Assembly: GCF_003048775.2 (NCBI RefSeq)
Contig: NZ_CP049272.1
Span: 744,001 to 808,000 of the forward strand
DNA length: 64,000 nucleotides
From: Campylobacter concisus
GTDB lineage: Bacteria; Campylobacterota; Campylobacteria; Campylobacterales; Campylobacteraceae
Reading direction: 5' to 3'
In this document: positions 17,092 through 27,485 of the stretch, piece by piece
How positions within the stretch are numbered: the first letter of the stretch is position 1
Layout: the number at the start of each line of letters is the position of its first letter
Notes under the pieces: model-generated
What the model was told of the DNA's origin: nothing
What the model saw: only the letters and a program-made list of their open reading frames with translations
The model's database searches: none
Position numbers and translations under genes: made by a program

Positions 17092-18645
17092 ATGGAACAG
17101 ATGTCTATGCAAAAAAGGTTGCTTCTTGCAGCACTTTTATCTATTGTTTTTTTTATAGTGTATGATTTTTTTATGCCAAAAAGGGTGATACCTGAGCAAA
17201 ACCAAACTACAATGTCTAAAACAATAGATCAAAATAAAGCTCCAAATATAAATCAAAATACTCCAAAATCAAATGAAAATTTAGCTTCAAACGAGATAAT
17301 CGCTACTATCAAAGGTCAAAGCTACGAAGCAAAAATAGATAAGCTAGGAAGAATTTCAAAATTCTATCTAACTGAAGAGAAATATAAAACAGAAGATGGC
17401 AACAAAATCGAGCTTGTCTCACAGAATCCATTGCCACTTGAGCTTAGATTTAACGATAGTACGCTAAATACCGATGCTTTTAAGGTTACATATAGTAGTG
17501 ACGCTAGCGAGATAGATGTCAGCAGCGAGCCTAAAATCATAAAACTTACTCAAAATTTAGATGGAGTTACGGTCACAAAAAATATCAAATTTTACCCAAA
17601 TGGTCGTTACGAGGTTGAAGTAAATTTAAGTAAAAGTGTTGATTATTTCATCACTCCTGGCTTTAGGCCAAACATCGCAGTAGATAGCTACACAGTTCAT
17701 GGCGTGATGCTTAGAAATACAGATGATAGCCTAAACATCATAGAAGACGGTGACGCCAAAGAGGTTAAAAACTATGCAAATACCACAATAGCAGCCGCCT
17801 CTGATAGATACTATACAACTCTATTTTACTCATTTGAAAAGCCATTTGAAGTAGCCACAGATAAAGATTCTAACAATAATCCTATTCTTTTTGTAAAGGC
17901 AAATGATAATTTAAAATTAGGCGCATATATCGGACCAAAAGAGCATAAAATTTTAAGCTCAATGGACGAGAGACTAAACGACGTTATTGAGTATGGTTGG
18001 TTTACATTTATAGCAAAACCGATGTTTGCATTTTTAAATTTCTTGTATAACTACATTGGCAACTGGGGTTGGGCGATAGTTGTGCTAACGCTTGTTATAA
18101 GGATAGTTTTATTCCCGCTTACATATAAGGGTATGTTATCCATGAACAAGCTTAAAGAGCTTGCTCCAAAGGTAAAAGAGCTTCAGACAAAATATAAAGA
18201 TGATAAGCAAAAAATGCAAGTTCATATGATGGAGCTTTATAAAAAGCATGGTGCAAATCCGATGGGTGGCTGCTTACCGATCTTGCTCCAGATTCCGGTA
18301 TTTTTTGCGATCTACCGCGTCTTACTAAATGCGATCGAGCTAAAAGGTGCTCCTTGGATACTTTGGATACACGATCTTTCGGTAATGGACCCATATTTTG
18401 TATTGCCTATTTTGATGGGTCTAACGATGTTTTTACAGCAAAAGCTTACACCAACGACATTTACTGATCCTATGCAAGAAAAGGTGATGAAATTTTTACC
18501 TCTTATATTTACATTTTTCTTCGTGACATTCCCAGCTGGTCTTACACTTTACTGGTTTGTAAATAACGTTTGCTCGGTTGTTCAGCAAGTATTTGTAAAT
18601 AAACTTTTTGAAAAACATAAAAAAGCTGCGGAGGTAAAGGCTTAA
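17092..18645 (+). CDS. yidC: Membrane protein insertase YidC
   Basis: Inserts and folds inner-membrane proteins alone or with SecYEG. At 517 residues it has the Gram-negative layout: an N-terminal membrane anchor (about 10-27), a large periplasmic P1 domain to about residue 300, then the conserved insertase core with a FPLTYKGMLSMNKLKELAP segment and NPMGGCLPILLQIPVFFAIY. The C-terminus is basic (FEKHKKAAEVKA), fitting ribosome contact. The stop overlaps the jag start by 1 base (TAATG). Confidence 0.97.
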   Translation: MEQMSMQKRLLLAALLSIVFFIVYDFFMPKRVIPEQNQTTMSKTIDQNKAPNINQNTPKSNENLASNEIIATIKGQSYEAKIDKLGRISKFYLTEEKYKTEDGNKIELVSQNPLPLELRFNDSTLNTDAFKVTYSSDASEIDVSSEPKIIKLTQNLDGVTVTKNIKFYPNGRYEVEVNLSKSVDYFITPGFRPNIAVDSYTVHGVMLRNTDDSLNIIEDGDAKEVKNYANTTIAAASDRYYTTLFYSFEKPFEVATDKDSNNNPILFVKANDNLKLGAYIGPKEHKILSSMDERLNDVIEYGWFTFIAKPMFAFLNFLYNYIGNWGWAIVVLTLVIRIVLFPLTYKGMLSMNKLKELAPKVKELQTKYKDDKQKMQVHMMELYKKHGANPMGGCLPILLQIPVFFAIYRVLLNAIELKGAPWILWIHDLSVMDPYFVLPILMGLTMFLQQKLTPTTFTDPMQEKVMKFLPLIFTFFFVTFPAGLTLYWFVNNVCSVVQQVFVNKLFEKHKKAAEVKA

Positions 18646-19703
18646 TGAAAATAGAAGCAAATACCCTTCAAGAGGCATTTCAAAAGGCAGCCGAGCAGCT
18701 TAACTGCTCAGTAACTCAGCTTGATATAAAAGTTTTACAGCATCCAAGCAGTGGTTTTTTTGGATTTTTTAAAAGAAGTGCGATCATCGAAGCAAATTTA
18801 GAAAATCAGTCAAAACCACAACACAAGTCAAAAAATGATAAAAATTTTGTTAAAAAAAATGATGAGAACGAGGCTATAAAAGAAGATAAAAAGCAAGCTA
18901 AAAAACACGATCATAGCGATAAAAAGCGAGGCCTTAAAAAACATAGAGATGAAAAAAACGAAACTAAATTTGAGCAAAAAGAACATAAAAATGAAAAGTC
19001 AAATTTAAGTGAAAAAAACGAAGCTCTAGCTAAAGATGCGTTTGCTCAAAAGAGTGAAGAAGCTGAACCAGGATATGTAATAAAGAGACTTGATGAGCCA
19101 AAAGAAATAAAGGAGTTACAAGCTGGTAAAAATGCTCCTAAAAATATTTTAGATAATTCTATTATTGAAAATTTTAACCAAACTGATGAAGAGAGTGTGG
19201 CTCAAGCTTTACAAAAAGAAAAAAAAGAAAAATCAGCAATCGACTTTGATAAAATTTTACCTGAGATCAAAGATGGCATGAACCGTCTTTTTAAGGCAAG
19301 TTGTTTTGATATTAGTAAAATTGAAGTTAGCAAATTTGACGATGAAACGGTGCTTATAGAGCTTGATGGAGCTGATGCGGCTCTACTTATAGGTAAAGAA
19401 GGTTATAGGTATAAAGCGATATCTTACATGCTTTATAACTGGCTAAATTCAAAATACAACCTCGCTATCCGCCTAGAGATCGCGCAATTTTTGCAAAATC
19501 AAGAAGCGATGATGGATCAATATCTAAATGGCGTGATCGAGCGTGTGCAAAATAGTGGCAGAGCTCAAACAAAGCCGCTTGATGGGGTTTTGGTCAAGAT
19601 CGCGCTTGAGAAGCTTCGCGAGAAATTCCCAGATAAATATGTCGGCATAAAAAGTGGCAATGACGGCAAATTTGTCGTTGTAAATGACTTTTTCAAAAAA
19701 TGA
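18645..19703 (+). CDS. jag: RNA-binding protein Jag/KhpB
   Basis: A 352-residue protein. The Jag_N domain (1-50) ends in the [14 protein letters not shown] segment. A long lysine- and glutamate-rich linker (about 60-200) follows, probably disordered and longer than in many relatives. Then a KH domain with the GxxG loop [12 protein letters not shown] (about 246-258), and an R3H-like C-terminus. KhpB-type proteins bind RNA and influence cell shape in Gram-positives. Position between yidC and mnmE is the usual one. Confidence 0.9.
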   Translation: MKIEANTLQEAFQKAAEQLNCSVTQLDIKVLQHPSSGFFGFFKRSAIIEANLENQSKPQHKSKNDKNFVKKNDENEAIKEDKKQAKKHDHSDKKRGLKKHRDEKNETKFEQKEHKNEKSNLSEKNEALAKDAFAQKSEEAEPGYVIKRLDEPKEIKELQAGKNAPKNILDNSIIENFNQTDEESVAQALQKEKKEKSAIDFDKILPEIKDGMNRLFKASCFDISKIEVSKFDDETVLIELDGADAALLIGKEGYRYKAISYMLYNWLNSKYNLAIRLEIAQFLQNQEAMMDQYLNGVIERVQNSGRAQTKPLDGVLVKIALEKLREKFPDKYVGIKSGNDGKFVVVNDFFKK

Positions 19704-21025
19704 GTGAAACTATCGCAGCCCTTGCCACAGCTTATGGCATCGGCTCAGTTTCTATCGTAAGACTTAGCGGCAAGGACGCCCTAGCTATTTCTTTAAAACT
19801 CCTTAAACTTTCAAATTTAGAGCCAAGATACGCAAAACTTGCCAAAATTTACTCCCTTGATGATGAAATTTTAGACGAGGGCATCGTTATATATTTTAAA
19901 GGCCCAGCAAGCTTTACAGGCGAGGATATCGTTGAGTTTCAAACTCATGGTGGCGTGATGGTGAGTGAGAGAATTTTAAATGAGCTAATAAAGGCTGGTG
20001 CAAGGCTTGCTATGCCAGGCGAGTTTAGCAAGCGAGCGTTTTTAAATGGCAAGATGGATCTAGCTAAGGCTGAGGCTATGCAAGGACTCATCACTTCAAA
20101 AAGCGAGATCGCTGCTAAAATTTTGACCCGTCAGATGCAAGGCGATCTTAGTAAATTTGTAGGAGAGATCAGAAGCGAAGTTGTAAAAACTCTTGCTTTT
20201 GTTGAGACAATGATTGATTATGCTGATGATGATCTGCCTGCAAATTTACTAGAACAGACCAAGCAGATGCTTTTAAAAAATAGTGAGAAACTAGAGCGTA
20301 TAGCCACACTTAGCGAGCAAAGAAGAGGGCTGATTGATGGCTTTAAGATCGCTATCGTTGGTAAGCCAAATGTTGGCAAAAGCTCCATTTTAAACTCATT
20401 TTTGGCATACGAGAGGGCGATCGTTAGCGACGAGGCGGGCACTACTAGAGATAGGATAGAAGAAAATTTTAAGATCGGCTCACATCTGGTTCGTATAATA
20501 GATACCGCTGGCATCAGAAAAGATGCTGGAAAGATCGAGCAAATCGGTATAAACTATTCTATTGCTGCTATAAACGAAGCTGACATAATCCTAGCTGTTT
20601 TTGATGGCTCAAATCCAAGCGACGAGCAAGACAAAGAGATAATTAGACTCGTTTCTAACTCAAGTAAAAAAGCCTTTTTTATCCTAAACAAAAGCGATCT
20701 GGCATTTAAATTTGACATAAATTTGGACGGTGCTATCAAAATTTCAGCAAAAACCGATACGAGTGTAGTTTTAAAAAAGCTCGAGGAATATCTCAAGACG
20801 CAAGACACCGACGAGATCATGCTAAGCTCAAACCGCCAAATTTTAAGCTGCAAAGAGGCGAGCGAGGCTTTAAAAAGAGCGTTAAATTTGCTTGTCGAGT
20901 CTGAGCTCGAGCTTTTTGCTTATGAGCTAAATGCGGCGATAGAGCAAATCTCGTCAATCACGAAGCCGTTTGAAAGAAGCGAAATTTTAGACGAAATGTT
21001 TAGCAGCTTTTGCCTGGGCAAGTGA
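19700..21025 (+). CDS. mnmE: tRNA modification GTPase MnmE
   Basis: With MnmG it makes the 5-carboxymethylaminomethyl group on the wobble uridine of several tRNAs. The N-terminal folate-binding domain has [14 protein letters not shown]; the G domain has GKPNVGKSS (P-loop), a DTAG motif in [12 protein letters not shown] and NKSD. The C-terminus ends FCLGK, containing the conserved catalytic-region Cys. At 441 residues it is normal length. It overlaps jag by 4 bases (ATGA). Confidence 0.97.
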   Translation: MSETIAALATAYGIGSVSIVRLSGKDALAISLKLLKLSNLEPRYAKLAKIYSLDDEILDEGIVIYFKGPASFTGEDIVEFQTHGGVMVSERILNELIKAGARLAMPGEFSKRAFLNGKMDLAKAEAMQGLITSKSEIAAKILTRQMQGDLSKFVGEIRSEVVKTLAFVETMIDYADDDLPANLLEQTKQMLLKNSEKLERIATLSEQRRGLIDGFKIAIVGKPNVGKSSILNSFLAYERAIVSDEAGTTRDRIEENFKIGSHLVRIIDTAGIRKDAGKIEQIGINYSIAAINEADIILAVFDGSNPSDEQDKEIIRLVSNSSKKAFFILNKSDLAFKFDINLDGAIKISAKTDTSVVLKKLEEYLKTQDTDEIMLSSNRQILSCKEASEALKRALNLLVESELELFAYELNAAIEQISSITKPFERSEILDEMFSSFCLGK

Positions 21026-21051
21026 GCGAATTTATCTTAAAGGAGAAAACA

Positions 21052-21786
21052 ATGAAAAAAATTCTATCAGTCGTCGCTTTGGCGGCGTTATTTAGCGGTT
21101 GCGCGCCTTTGCAAGATAAACTAACGGGTACGGACTCATCCGAACCAAAGTGGAGTAAGTATTTTGAAAACGACGGTAACCTCGGCAATATCGCGTTTTA
21201 CTCGGAAAATTTAAGCAAAACTTACGCGCTAAAAGACGGCGACGTCATCGGTATGGCGATCGTAAAAAGGGCCGATATGGCGCTGAAACTGGGCGATATG
21301 TATGCGCTAAACGGGCTTTCGTTTACGGTACTTGAGCTTGACGACAAGAAAAAATTCGGCTATCGCTACGTAAATATGCGCGATAAAGCCGAGCATGAAG
21401 CCCTAAAAAAGGCAAAAACGGTCAAATTTTATCAGTTTGGCGGCGGCATATTAGAGAGCGTAGTTTTTAGTGCGGACTCGGGCGCCGTGTGCGAGAGTTT
21501 TGCGGCGGACAAGACGGTAAAAGCTCATGCGGTGACTAATTATTACGATAAAGAAAGCGTCGACAATAGCGAATTTTTCGCGACCCTGATGGATATCGGA
21601 GTGAAGAAGGGCAAAAGCGCCGAGATCAAAAATCTAGACTTTAAATTTTTCGTTAGCGACGGCAAGCTTGCTAGTACGCAAACGCGGGCTCGCTCGGCGG
21701 ATTTTAGAAGCAAAGTCATAGACGCCGACTCTAAAAAACAGGAGCAAATCCTATCAAACATCGTGTGCGCCGCGCCTAAAAACTGA
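21052..21786 (+). CDS. Lipoprotein of unknown function (tandem copy 1)
   Basis: Starts MKKILSVVALAALFSGCAPL, a clear type II signal with lipobox LFSG-C. AAGGAG at 21040-21045 fixes the ATG at 21052. The mature domain (about 225 residues) shares FGGGILESVV, an invariant downstream Cys, ARSVTNYY-like and KNLDFKF segments with the next gene, so they are duplicates. Both are GC-rich compared with mnmE and purL. Probably anchored in the outer or inner membrane facing the periplasm. No known family recognised. Confidence 0.75.
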   Translation: MKKILSVVALAALFSGCAPLQDKLTGTDSSEPKWSKYFENDGNLGNIAFYSENLSKTYALKDGDVIGMAIVKRADMALKLGDMYALNGLSFTVLELDDKKKFGYRYVNMRDKAEHEALKKAKTVKFYQFGGGILESVVFSADSGAVCESFAADKTVKAHAVTNYYDKESVDNSEFFATLMDIGVKKGKSAEIKNLDFKFFVSDGKLASTQTRARSADFRSKVIDADSKKQEQILSNIVCAAPKN

Positions 21787-21818
21787 TCGCTTTTATCAAA
21801 TTTAAACGCGAGCGCGAT

Positions 21819-22556
21819 ATGAAAAAATTATTTCTAGCGGCTATTGCGGCATTGGCGTTTAGCGGTTGCGCGGCCATTACAGGCGAGATGGGCGGCGAGA
21901 GAGCGTGGCGTACGTATATGGAAAACGACGCTAGCATACAGCAGATCGGATTTATAACCGAGACTACGGTCTACGAGATGAGCGGCGGCAAAACAGAGGA
22001 AAAATTCGGCGACTACATGGGTAGGGCCGAGGTGAAATCGCCGGGCGAGAGCGACTCGGCGAGCCAAAATCTAGGCTGGGTTTATGCAAGCGGCGACGGC
22101 GTAAAAACTCTGATAGTAATTGATCTGGATAGCGGTAGAAATGTAGATTTGAGCGATAAAGACGAGATAAAAAAGCTACAAAACTCAAAGAAATTTAAGT
22201 TTTACGAATTTGGCGGCGGGATCCTTGAGAGCGTGGTTTATAGCGCGCAAAAATCTCCTGTTTGCAAGGCGTTTTTTGGCGGCGAACCTATAAGCGCTAG
22301 AAGCGTGACGAACTACTACGTGGGCGCGTCTGACGAGTTTTTCGCTACCGTGATCGACGCGAAGATAGTCGGAAACAAAGGCTTTGAGATAAAAAATTTA
22401 GACTTTAAATTTAACCTGCCTAGCAGCAAGCTAGCCGAGGTTAAAGAACGGGCGACCTCTGCGAAATTTAGACAAGACGTCATCGATCAAGACCTCAAAA
22501 AGCAAGGGCGTATCCTGCTAAACATACTTTGCTACTATAGCATGCCGAGCAAATAG
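21819..22556 (+). CDS. Lipoprotein of unknown function (tandem copy 2)
   Basis: Starts MKKLFLAAIAALAFSGCAAI, with lipobox AFSG-C. It shares FGGGILESVVYSAQKSPVC, SVTNYY and IKNLDFKFNLPSSKLAEVK with copy 1, and the C-terminal VIDQDLKKQGRILLNILC with VIDADSKKQEQILSNIVC there. The first third is more divergent. The gene is GC-rich. It follows copy 1 after 32 bases and is the last gene before a 343-base gap. Role unknown. Confidence 0.75.
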   Translation: MKKLFLAAIAALAFSGCAAITGEMGGERAWRTYMENDASIQQIGFITETTVYEMSGGKTEEKFGDYMGRAEVKSPGESDSASQNLGWVYASGDGVKTLIVIDLDSGRNVDLSDKDEIKKLQNSKKFKFYEFGGGILESVVYSAQKSPVCKAFFGGEPISARSVTNYYVGASDEFFATVIDAKIVGNKGFEIKNLDFKFNLPSSKLAEVKERATSAKFRQDVIDQDLKKQGRILLNILCYYSMPSK

Positions 22557-22899
22557 TCGTTTGCGGCGGGTAATCGCCTGCTAAATTTGACGGAGTATCG
22601 GACTTTCTTGCGTCAAATTTAGGGGTCTAGTATGCTTAAATTTTTAATTTCCACAGCTAGTTCAAATTTGGCATTCGTCTAAAATTTGAGCCGTTCACCA
22701 AGACCCGTACCGCAAAAATGCTAATTTTTCGGTTGAATTTATAGCCGAATCAATAACTACAAATATAACATTTTAGCTTGCTATATGAAGTTTAGACTCT
22801 TATTTTATTCGTCAAATTTGTTCTATTTTCGCTCCTTTGGTTTATCATCTTTTTATGCAAATTTAAGTAAAATCAACCAAAATTTTTTAAAGGCTAAAA
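22557..22899. other. Intergenic region before purL
   Basis: 343 bases without a supported gene. It holds the perfect inverted repeat at 22581-22622. Codon-like reading at 22785-22899 is an open frame that only runs into purL in another frame. The last 100 bases are AT-rich and probably contain the purL promoter; no TATAAT is seen. No tRNA or known riboswitch was recognised, and there is no clear purine riboswitch core. Confidence 0.5.
22581..22622. terminator. Perfect 12-bp inverted repeat, possible terminator
   Basis: CTAAATTTGACG (22581-22592) and CGTCAAATTTAG (22611-22622) are exact reverse complements with an 18-base loop. The next bases are GGGG, not T, so a simple intrinsic terminator is uncertain; the loop is also large. 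Confidence 0.5.
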
Positions 22900-25089
22900 A
22901 TGGACAAAGCTACCGTAAAAGCGCACAAAATCAGCGACCAAGAGTACGAAGAGATCCTAAAGATCCTAGGCAGAGAGCCAAATTTGCTAGAGCTTGGTAT
23001 ATTTTCAGCGATGTGGAGCGAGCACTGCAGCTACAAATCAAGCAAAAAATACCTAAACGGCTTTCCGACAAAGGCGCCTTGGGTCATCCAAGGACCTGGC
23101 GAAAATGCTGGCGTCATTGACGTTGGCGACGGGGTTGCGGCTGTGTTTAAGATGGAGAGTCATAATCACCCAAGCTTTATCGAGCCGTTTCAAGGTGCTG
23201 CAACTGGAGTTGGTGGAATTTTAAGAGATATCTTTACGATGGGCGCAAGGGTTGTTGCGAACATGAACTCGCTTCGTTTTGGTGAGATAAGAGGCGATAG
23301 CGAGCTAGCCAAAAAGCATAGATATCTACTAAAAGGAAGTGTTGCAGGTATCGGACACTATGGTAACTGCATGGGCATCCCAACGATCGGTGGCGAAACC
23401 ACATTTGATCCTAGCTTTAATGGCAATATCCTAATCAACGCCTTTGCGCTTGGGCTTTGTAAAAGTGATGAAATTTTCTACGGCAAGGCTGAAGGCGTAG
23501 GCAATCCAGTCATTTACGTGGGCTCAAAGACCGGCAGAGACGGACTTGGCGGCGCTGTGATGGCTAGTGATAGCTTTAACGACGAGAACAAATCGCTTCG
23601 TCCGACGGTGCAGGTGGGTGATCCATTTGCTGAGAAGCTGCTTATGGAAGCTTGCTTGGAGCTCTTTAAAAAAGACTACATTATTGGCATCCAAGACATG
23701 GGCGCAGCGGGACTAACAAGCTCTAGCTTTGAGATGGCAGGCAGAAGTGGTAGCGGTATGAAGATGTACCTAGACCGCGTGCCGATGCGTGAAGTTGGCA
23801 TGACGCCTTATGAGCTAATGCTAAGTGAGTCTCAAGAGCGCATGCTAATATGCGCCAAAAAGGGCTATGAGCAAAAGGTGCTTGAAATTTTTAGAAAGTG
23901 GGACCTTGACGCTGAGATCATCGGCGAGGTCACAAGTAGCGGTGTGATGCAGCTTTACTGGCATGGTGAGCTTGCAGGCGAAATCCCTATCGGCCCACTT
24001 AGTGAGGCAGCTCCGGTGCTTGACCGCCCAGTTGCACGTCCAAAATATCTTGATGAGATAGCAAATTTAAAAATTCCAAATAACGTTGATAACAAAACCG
24101 CATTTTTCAAGCTTTTAAAAGAGCCAGAGGTGCTAAATAAAAGCTTTATCTACGATCAATACGACGCAAATATCCAAACAAACACGATAAAACAGCCAGG
24201 TCACTTAGGCGCTGCAAGTATCAGAGTAAAAGGCACTAAAAAGGCCGTCTCTATGGCTGCACAGTGTGATCCTAGAGCAAATTTTGTTGATCCTAAAATT
24301 GGCGCTGCAAGAGCCGTCGCAGCAGCTGGTAGAAAGGTAGCGATGAGTGGCGCTATGCCACTTGCGATCACCGACTGCCTAAACTACGGCAATCCACAAA
24401 ATCCAGAGGTGATGTGGCAGTTCAAAGAGGGATGTGAAGGCATAAAAGAGGCTTGCCGTGAGCTAAATACGCCAGTTGTTAGCGGTAACGTGAGCCTCTA
24501 TAACGACACTGACGGCGTGAGCGTCTATCCGACACCAGCCATTGTCACAGTAGGTGTAAATGAAGATGCGAACTTAAATCTAAAAAGCACATTTTTAAGC
24601 GAGGGCAGGGCGATTTACCTTCTTGGCGAGACAAGTGGAGAATTTGCAGCTTCACTTTATGCAAAGGCACTATTTAATGTGGTTGGCGGAAAGCTAAAAG
24701 AGGTTGATTATAAAGCTGAGCGAGCTCTTTGGGATCTAATAATCGAAGCAAATAAAGAGCAAATTTTAGAGTTTGCAAATAGCGTAGGCGTGGGTGGTCT
24801 TGCTATCACGCTAGCAAAAATGGCTAGCATATCAAACATCGGCGTAAACTGCGAGGCGAAATTTAAAGAGCCGAATTTTATCTTTGATGAGAGCTTTTCA
24901 AGAGCAGTTGTGGGAGTAAAAGACGAGGCTAAATTTGAAGCGCTTGCTGCTAAATTTGGCGTAAAATTTGAAAAAATTGGCGTTAGTGGTGGCAGAAGAT
25001 TTAAACTAAATGATATCGATGAGAGCGTGGATGAGATAAGAGAAATTTATCTAAATGAGTTTGCAAAAATCGTTAGAAAAGAGGATTAA
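22900..25089 (+). CDS. purL: Phosphoribosylformylglycinamidine synthase subunit PurL
   Basis: ATP-dependent step 4 of purine synthesis, FGAR to FGAM, using ammonia from PurQ. At 729 residues it is the small form that needs PurS and PurQ, which are not in the window. Seen: [15 protein letters not shown] near the start, [20 protein letters not shown] (substrate and ATP site) and [15 protein letters not shown]. The start follows an AAAGG-containing leader. The next gene starts 4 bases after the stop. Confidence 0.97.
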   Translation: MDKATVKAHKISDQEYEEILKILGREPNLLELGIFSAMWSEHCSYKSSKKYLNGFPTKAPWVIQGPGENAGVIDVGDGVAAVFKMESHNHPSFIEPFQGAATGVGGILRDIFTMGARVVANMNSLRFGEIRGDSELAKKHRYLLKGSVAGIGHYGNCMGIPTIGGETTFDPSFNGNILINAFALGLCKSDEIFYGKAEGVGNPVIYVGSKTGRDGLGGAVMASDSFNDENKSLRPTVQVGDPFAEKLLMEACLELFKKDYIIGIQDMGAAGLTSSSFEMAGRSGSGMKMYLDRVPMREVGMTPYELMLSESQERMLICAKKGYEQKVLEIFRKWDLDAEIIGEVTSSGVMQLYWHGELAGEIPIGPLSEAAPVLDRPVARPKYLDEIANLKIPNNVDNKTAFFKLLKEPEVLNKSFIYDQYDANIQTNTIKQPGHLGAASIRVKGTKKAVSMAAQCDPRANFVDPKIGAARAVAAAGRKVAMSGAMPLAITDCLNYGNPQNPEVMWQFKEGCEGIKEACRELNTPVVSGNVSLYNDTDGVSVYPTPAIVTVGVNEDANLNLKSTFLSEGRAIYLLGETSGEFAASLYAKALFNVVGGKLKEVDYKAERALWDLIIEANKEQILEFANSVGVGGLAITLAKMASISNIGVNCEAKFKEPNFIFDESFSRAVVGVKDEAKFEALAAKFGVKFEKIGVSGGRRFKLNDIDESVDEIREIYLNEFAKIVRKED

Positions 25090-25092
25090 AAA

Positions 25093-26154
25093 ATGGCTTT
25101 GAAAAAGGGTAAGGTCGCTGAGGCTGAAAATGAGCAAAAGGAAGCAGAGCAAGTTGAAAAGCGGGGCGTAGCAAAACCGCCAGTGCTTTTTAGTAAGACA
25201 CAAAATTTAATAAAATCGATCGAAAAAAGACTAAACGCCACCTTGATAACTTACTATAATTCAAATGCTGGTAGCGTTTGCGGCAACGATGCGAGTGCTA
25301 TGTATGAAATTTTAAAGGGTAAAAAGATAGATACTGCTTATCTTTTTATAAAAAGTGACGGCGGAAGCGGTATCGCCGCTCTTAGGATTATCACTACTCT
25401 TAGAAATTACTGCAAAAATTTAATAGCTCTAATACCTGCAAACTGTGCCTCAGCTGCTACCATGATGGCACTTGGCGCAAATGAGATCGTCATGGGGCCA
25501 CTTGCCTATCTAACGCCTGTTGATACTTCACTCAAACACGAGCTTAGCCCGACAAACAAAGGCAATGAGCTTGTGAGTGTTTCGATGGACGAACTTAGTC
25601 GTGTGGTGAAGCTTTGGAAAGAGCAAGACAAAGATAGGCCAAACGACACAAACCCTTATAATTCTCTTTATGAGTATATTCATCCGCTAGTCTTTGGTGC
25701 GGTTGATCGTGCTAGCTCGTTATCGCTTAAGATTTGCACCGAGCTTCTTAGGTACCACATCGATGATGATAAAAAGATCGCAGAAATTTCTGAAAGGCTA
25801 AATGGCGACTACCCAGCTCACGAATATCCGATCCTCTTTAGAGAGGCGCACGAGATCGGCCTTCATGTAAAAAAGATGGATGATGATCTAAATGAAATGC
25901 TTCAAGAGTTAACGCTACTTTACTCTGAGATGGGACAGCGAGCTTTTACCGACTATGATGAAAATAGCTACCACGATAACAATATCGCAAATATCATCGA
26001 AACAAATGGCAAGCAAATTTACTATCAGATAGATAAGGACTGGTTTTATCGCCCTGAAGAGCGTCGCTGGAATGTGATGAATGACGAGAGCTCTTGGCGT
26101 AAAAACGAGCTAGTAAATGGCAAAATAAAAAATACTATCTATCACTTGTGGTAA
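25093..26154 (+). CDS. ClpP-fold protein of the SDH (serine dehydrogenase proteinase) type
   Basis: A 353-residue cytoplasmic protein with a charged N-terminus and no signal peptide. The fold resembles the SDH_sah/SppA group: VYLFIKSDGGSGIAALR-like strand-helix, then ANCASAATMMALGANEIVMG with the candidate catalytic Ser near residue 120, then AYLTPVDTSL. These proteins are ClpP relatives; some may cleave membrane or small proteins. It lies between purL and the DjlA-like gene, which from memory are adjacent in C. jejuni, so it is an extra gene here. Substrate unknown. Confidence 0.75.
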   Translation: MALKKGKVAEAENEQKEAEQVEKRGVAKPPVLFSKTQNLIKSIEKRLNATLITYYNSNAGSVCGNDASAMYEILKGKKIDTAYLFIKSDGGSGIAALRIITTLRNYCKNLIALIPANCASAATMMALGANEIVMGPLAYLTPVDTSLKHELSPTNKGNELVSVSMDELSRVVKLWKEQDKDRPNDTNPYNSLYEYIHPLVFGAVDRASSLSLKICTELLRYHIDDDKKIAEISERLNGDYPAHEYPILFREAHEIGLHVKKMDDDLNEMLQELTLLYSEMGQRAFTDYDENSYHDNNIANIIETNGKQIYYQIDKDWFYRPEERRWNVMNDESSWRKNELVNGKIKNTIYHLW

Positions 26155-26155
26155 T

Positions 26156-26890
26156 ATGTCTGGAGTCCTGTTTTTACTGATATTAGGCGGTGCGATATTT
26201 CTCTTTATGAATGTCCAAATAGGTAGTAACCGCAAGAAACAAGCAGATGTAGATGAGGCTAAATTTCTAGTCTCACTGCTTGCAAAAGTAGCTAAAAGTG
26301 ACGGCAGAGTTAGCGAGCTAGAGGCTAGGCTGATCACTCAAGTGCTAGATGATCTAAGCCAGAAAGTTAGCGGCGTTAGCGGCGTGCGTGAGTATCTAAA
26401 AGATGTCTATAACAGTCAAAAAGAAAATGTAGATAACGCCTATGAGACCGCCAGAAACTATAAGCGTGCGTTTAATCTAAACTACGATACATGTGTCGCT
26501 AGACTCACATTTTTTCTGAATTTGGCTTATATTGATGGCGAGTTTAATGCAAGTGAGCAAGCTGTCATCAGAAATATTGCTTATGGATTTGGCATCGACA
26601 AAGATACGCTTGATGAGATCATCTTTAAATTTGATAGCTTTTATGGCTCAAGATTTGATGCAAATCCCGATGAAGCTATCCAAGAAAAAGATGCGTTTGA
26701 GATTCTAGGACTTAGTAAAAATGCAAGTCTTGAAGAGGTAAAAGCTCGTTATAAAGAGCTTGTGAGGCAGTATCATCCCGACATTTTAATGGGTAGAGGC
26801 GAGAGTAAAGAGGTGATAGAACGCTCAACTAAAAAGCTTCAGGAGATAAATGAGGCTTATGGGCGATTAAAAGAGAAATTTGGAGTTTAG
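26156..26890 (+). CDS. DjlA-like membrane-anchored DnaJ cochaperone
   Basis: A 244-residue protein with one N-terminal membrane segment (about 3-20), a TerB-like helical domain (about 30-160) and a C-terminal J domain with YHPDIL carrying the HPD tripeptide that activates DnaK. The order anchor-TerB-J is that of DjlA. It sits between purL and purH as in C. jejuni. It starts 1 base after the previous stop, so it may act with the ClpP-fold protein. Confidence 0.88.
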   Translation: MSGVLFLLILGGAIFLFMNVQIGSNRKKQADVDEAKFLVSLLAKVAKSDGRVSELEARLITQVLDDLSQKVSGVSGVREYLKDVYNSQKENVDNAYETARNYKRAFNLNYDTCVARLTFFLNLAYIDGEFNASEQAVIRNIAYGFGIDKDTLDEIIFKFDSFYGSRFDANPDEAIQEKDAFEILGLSKNASLEEVKARYKELVRQYHPDILMGRGESKEVIERSTKKLQEINEAYGRLKEKFGV

Positions 26891-27463
26891 ATGAATAAAT
26901 TTATTATTTTGCTGCTAGCGGTGGCTGGCTTTTGTAATAATTTTAAAGTGGTAAATATCGATGGAAAAGAGATAAAATTTAAGCTTACGCAAAGCGAGCT
27001 TTATCAAGATCAAAGGTTAGTCATCAGCAACTACGATGTTAAAGATAGCAATGTGAGCATAATATTTGTCGATAAAGATGGCAACAAGAGCGACATTATG
27101 TCGGTTCAAGCAAAAAAATTAAATGAAATTAGTGAGTATATCTTTTCGTATGATCGCGGTATAAAGGTGATGAAATTTAGCTCGAAAAAGCCGATATGCG
27201 AGGCACTTGAGAAAGAGGAGCCTGTAAATTTAAGCGTATTAGATGCGAGATATTTTGATGGCAATCAAATTTCAAGCTATGCCTTTAGTGTTGATATTGC
27301 TGGTCAAAAGCGTGAAAACTTTGTAGAGAGAAAAGACTATTATATAGATGCAGCTGCAAATGTTATGGTTACGCTAGAAGCCTTATCTATAAAGAATATC
27401 GCAAAGGATATAAAAATGGGGCAGCTTCTGCTTGTAAAAGGTATATGTTTAACAAAAAGATAA
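26891..27463 (+). CDS. Secreted or periplasmic protein of unknown function
   Basis: A 190-residue protein with an N-terminal hydrophobic stretch ([17 protein letters not shown]) that may be a signal peptide; the Cys at 15 is not in a convincing lipobox. The rest is beta-rich with no membrane segments. Two Cys pairs are possible. Starts directly after the cochaperone stop and is followed by purH after 22 bases. No family recognised. Confidence 0.65.
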   Translation: MNKFIILLLAVAGFCNNFKVVNIDGKEIKFKLTQSELYQDQRLVISNYDVKDSNVSIIFVDKDGNKSDIMSVQAKKLNEISEYIFSYDRGIKVMKFSSKKPICEALEKEEPVNLSVLDARYFDGNQISSYAFSVDIAGQKRENFVERKDYYIDAAANVMVTLEALSIKNIAKDIKMGQLLLVKGICLTKR

Positions 27464-27485
27464 AAAATTTAATGAAGGAGAAAAA

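Noticed and set aside
21010-21051. Upstream GTG start for the first lipoprotein
   Set aside because: It would place the signal peptide inside the protein; AAGGAG before the ATG at 21052 fits better.
22785-23120. Open frame of 111 residues before purL
   Set aside because: Starts in the intergenic gap but runs out of frame into purL; no family features.
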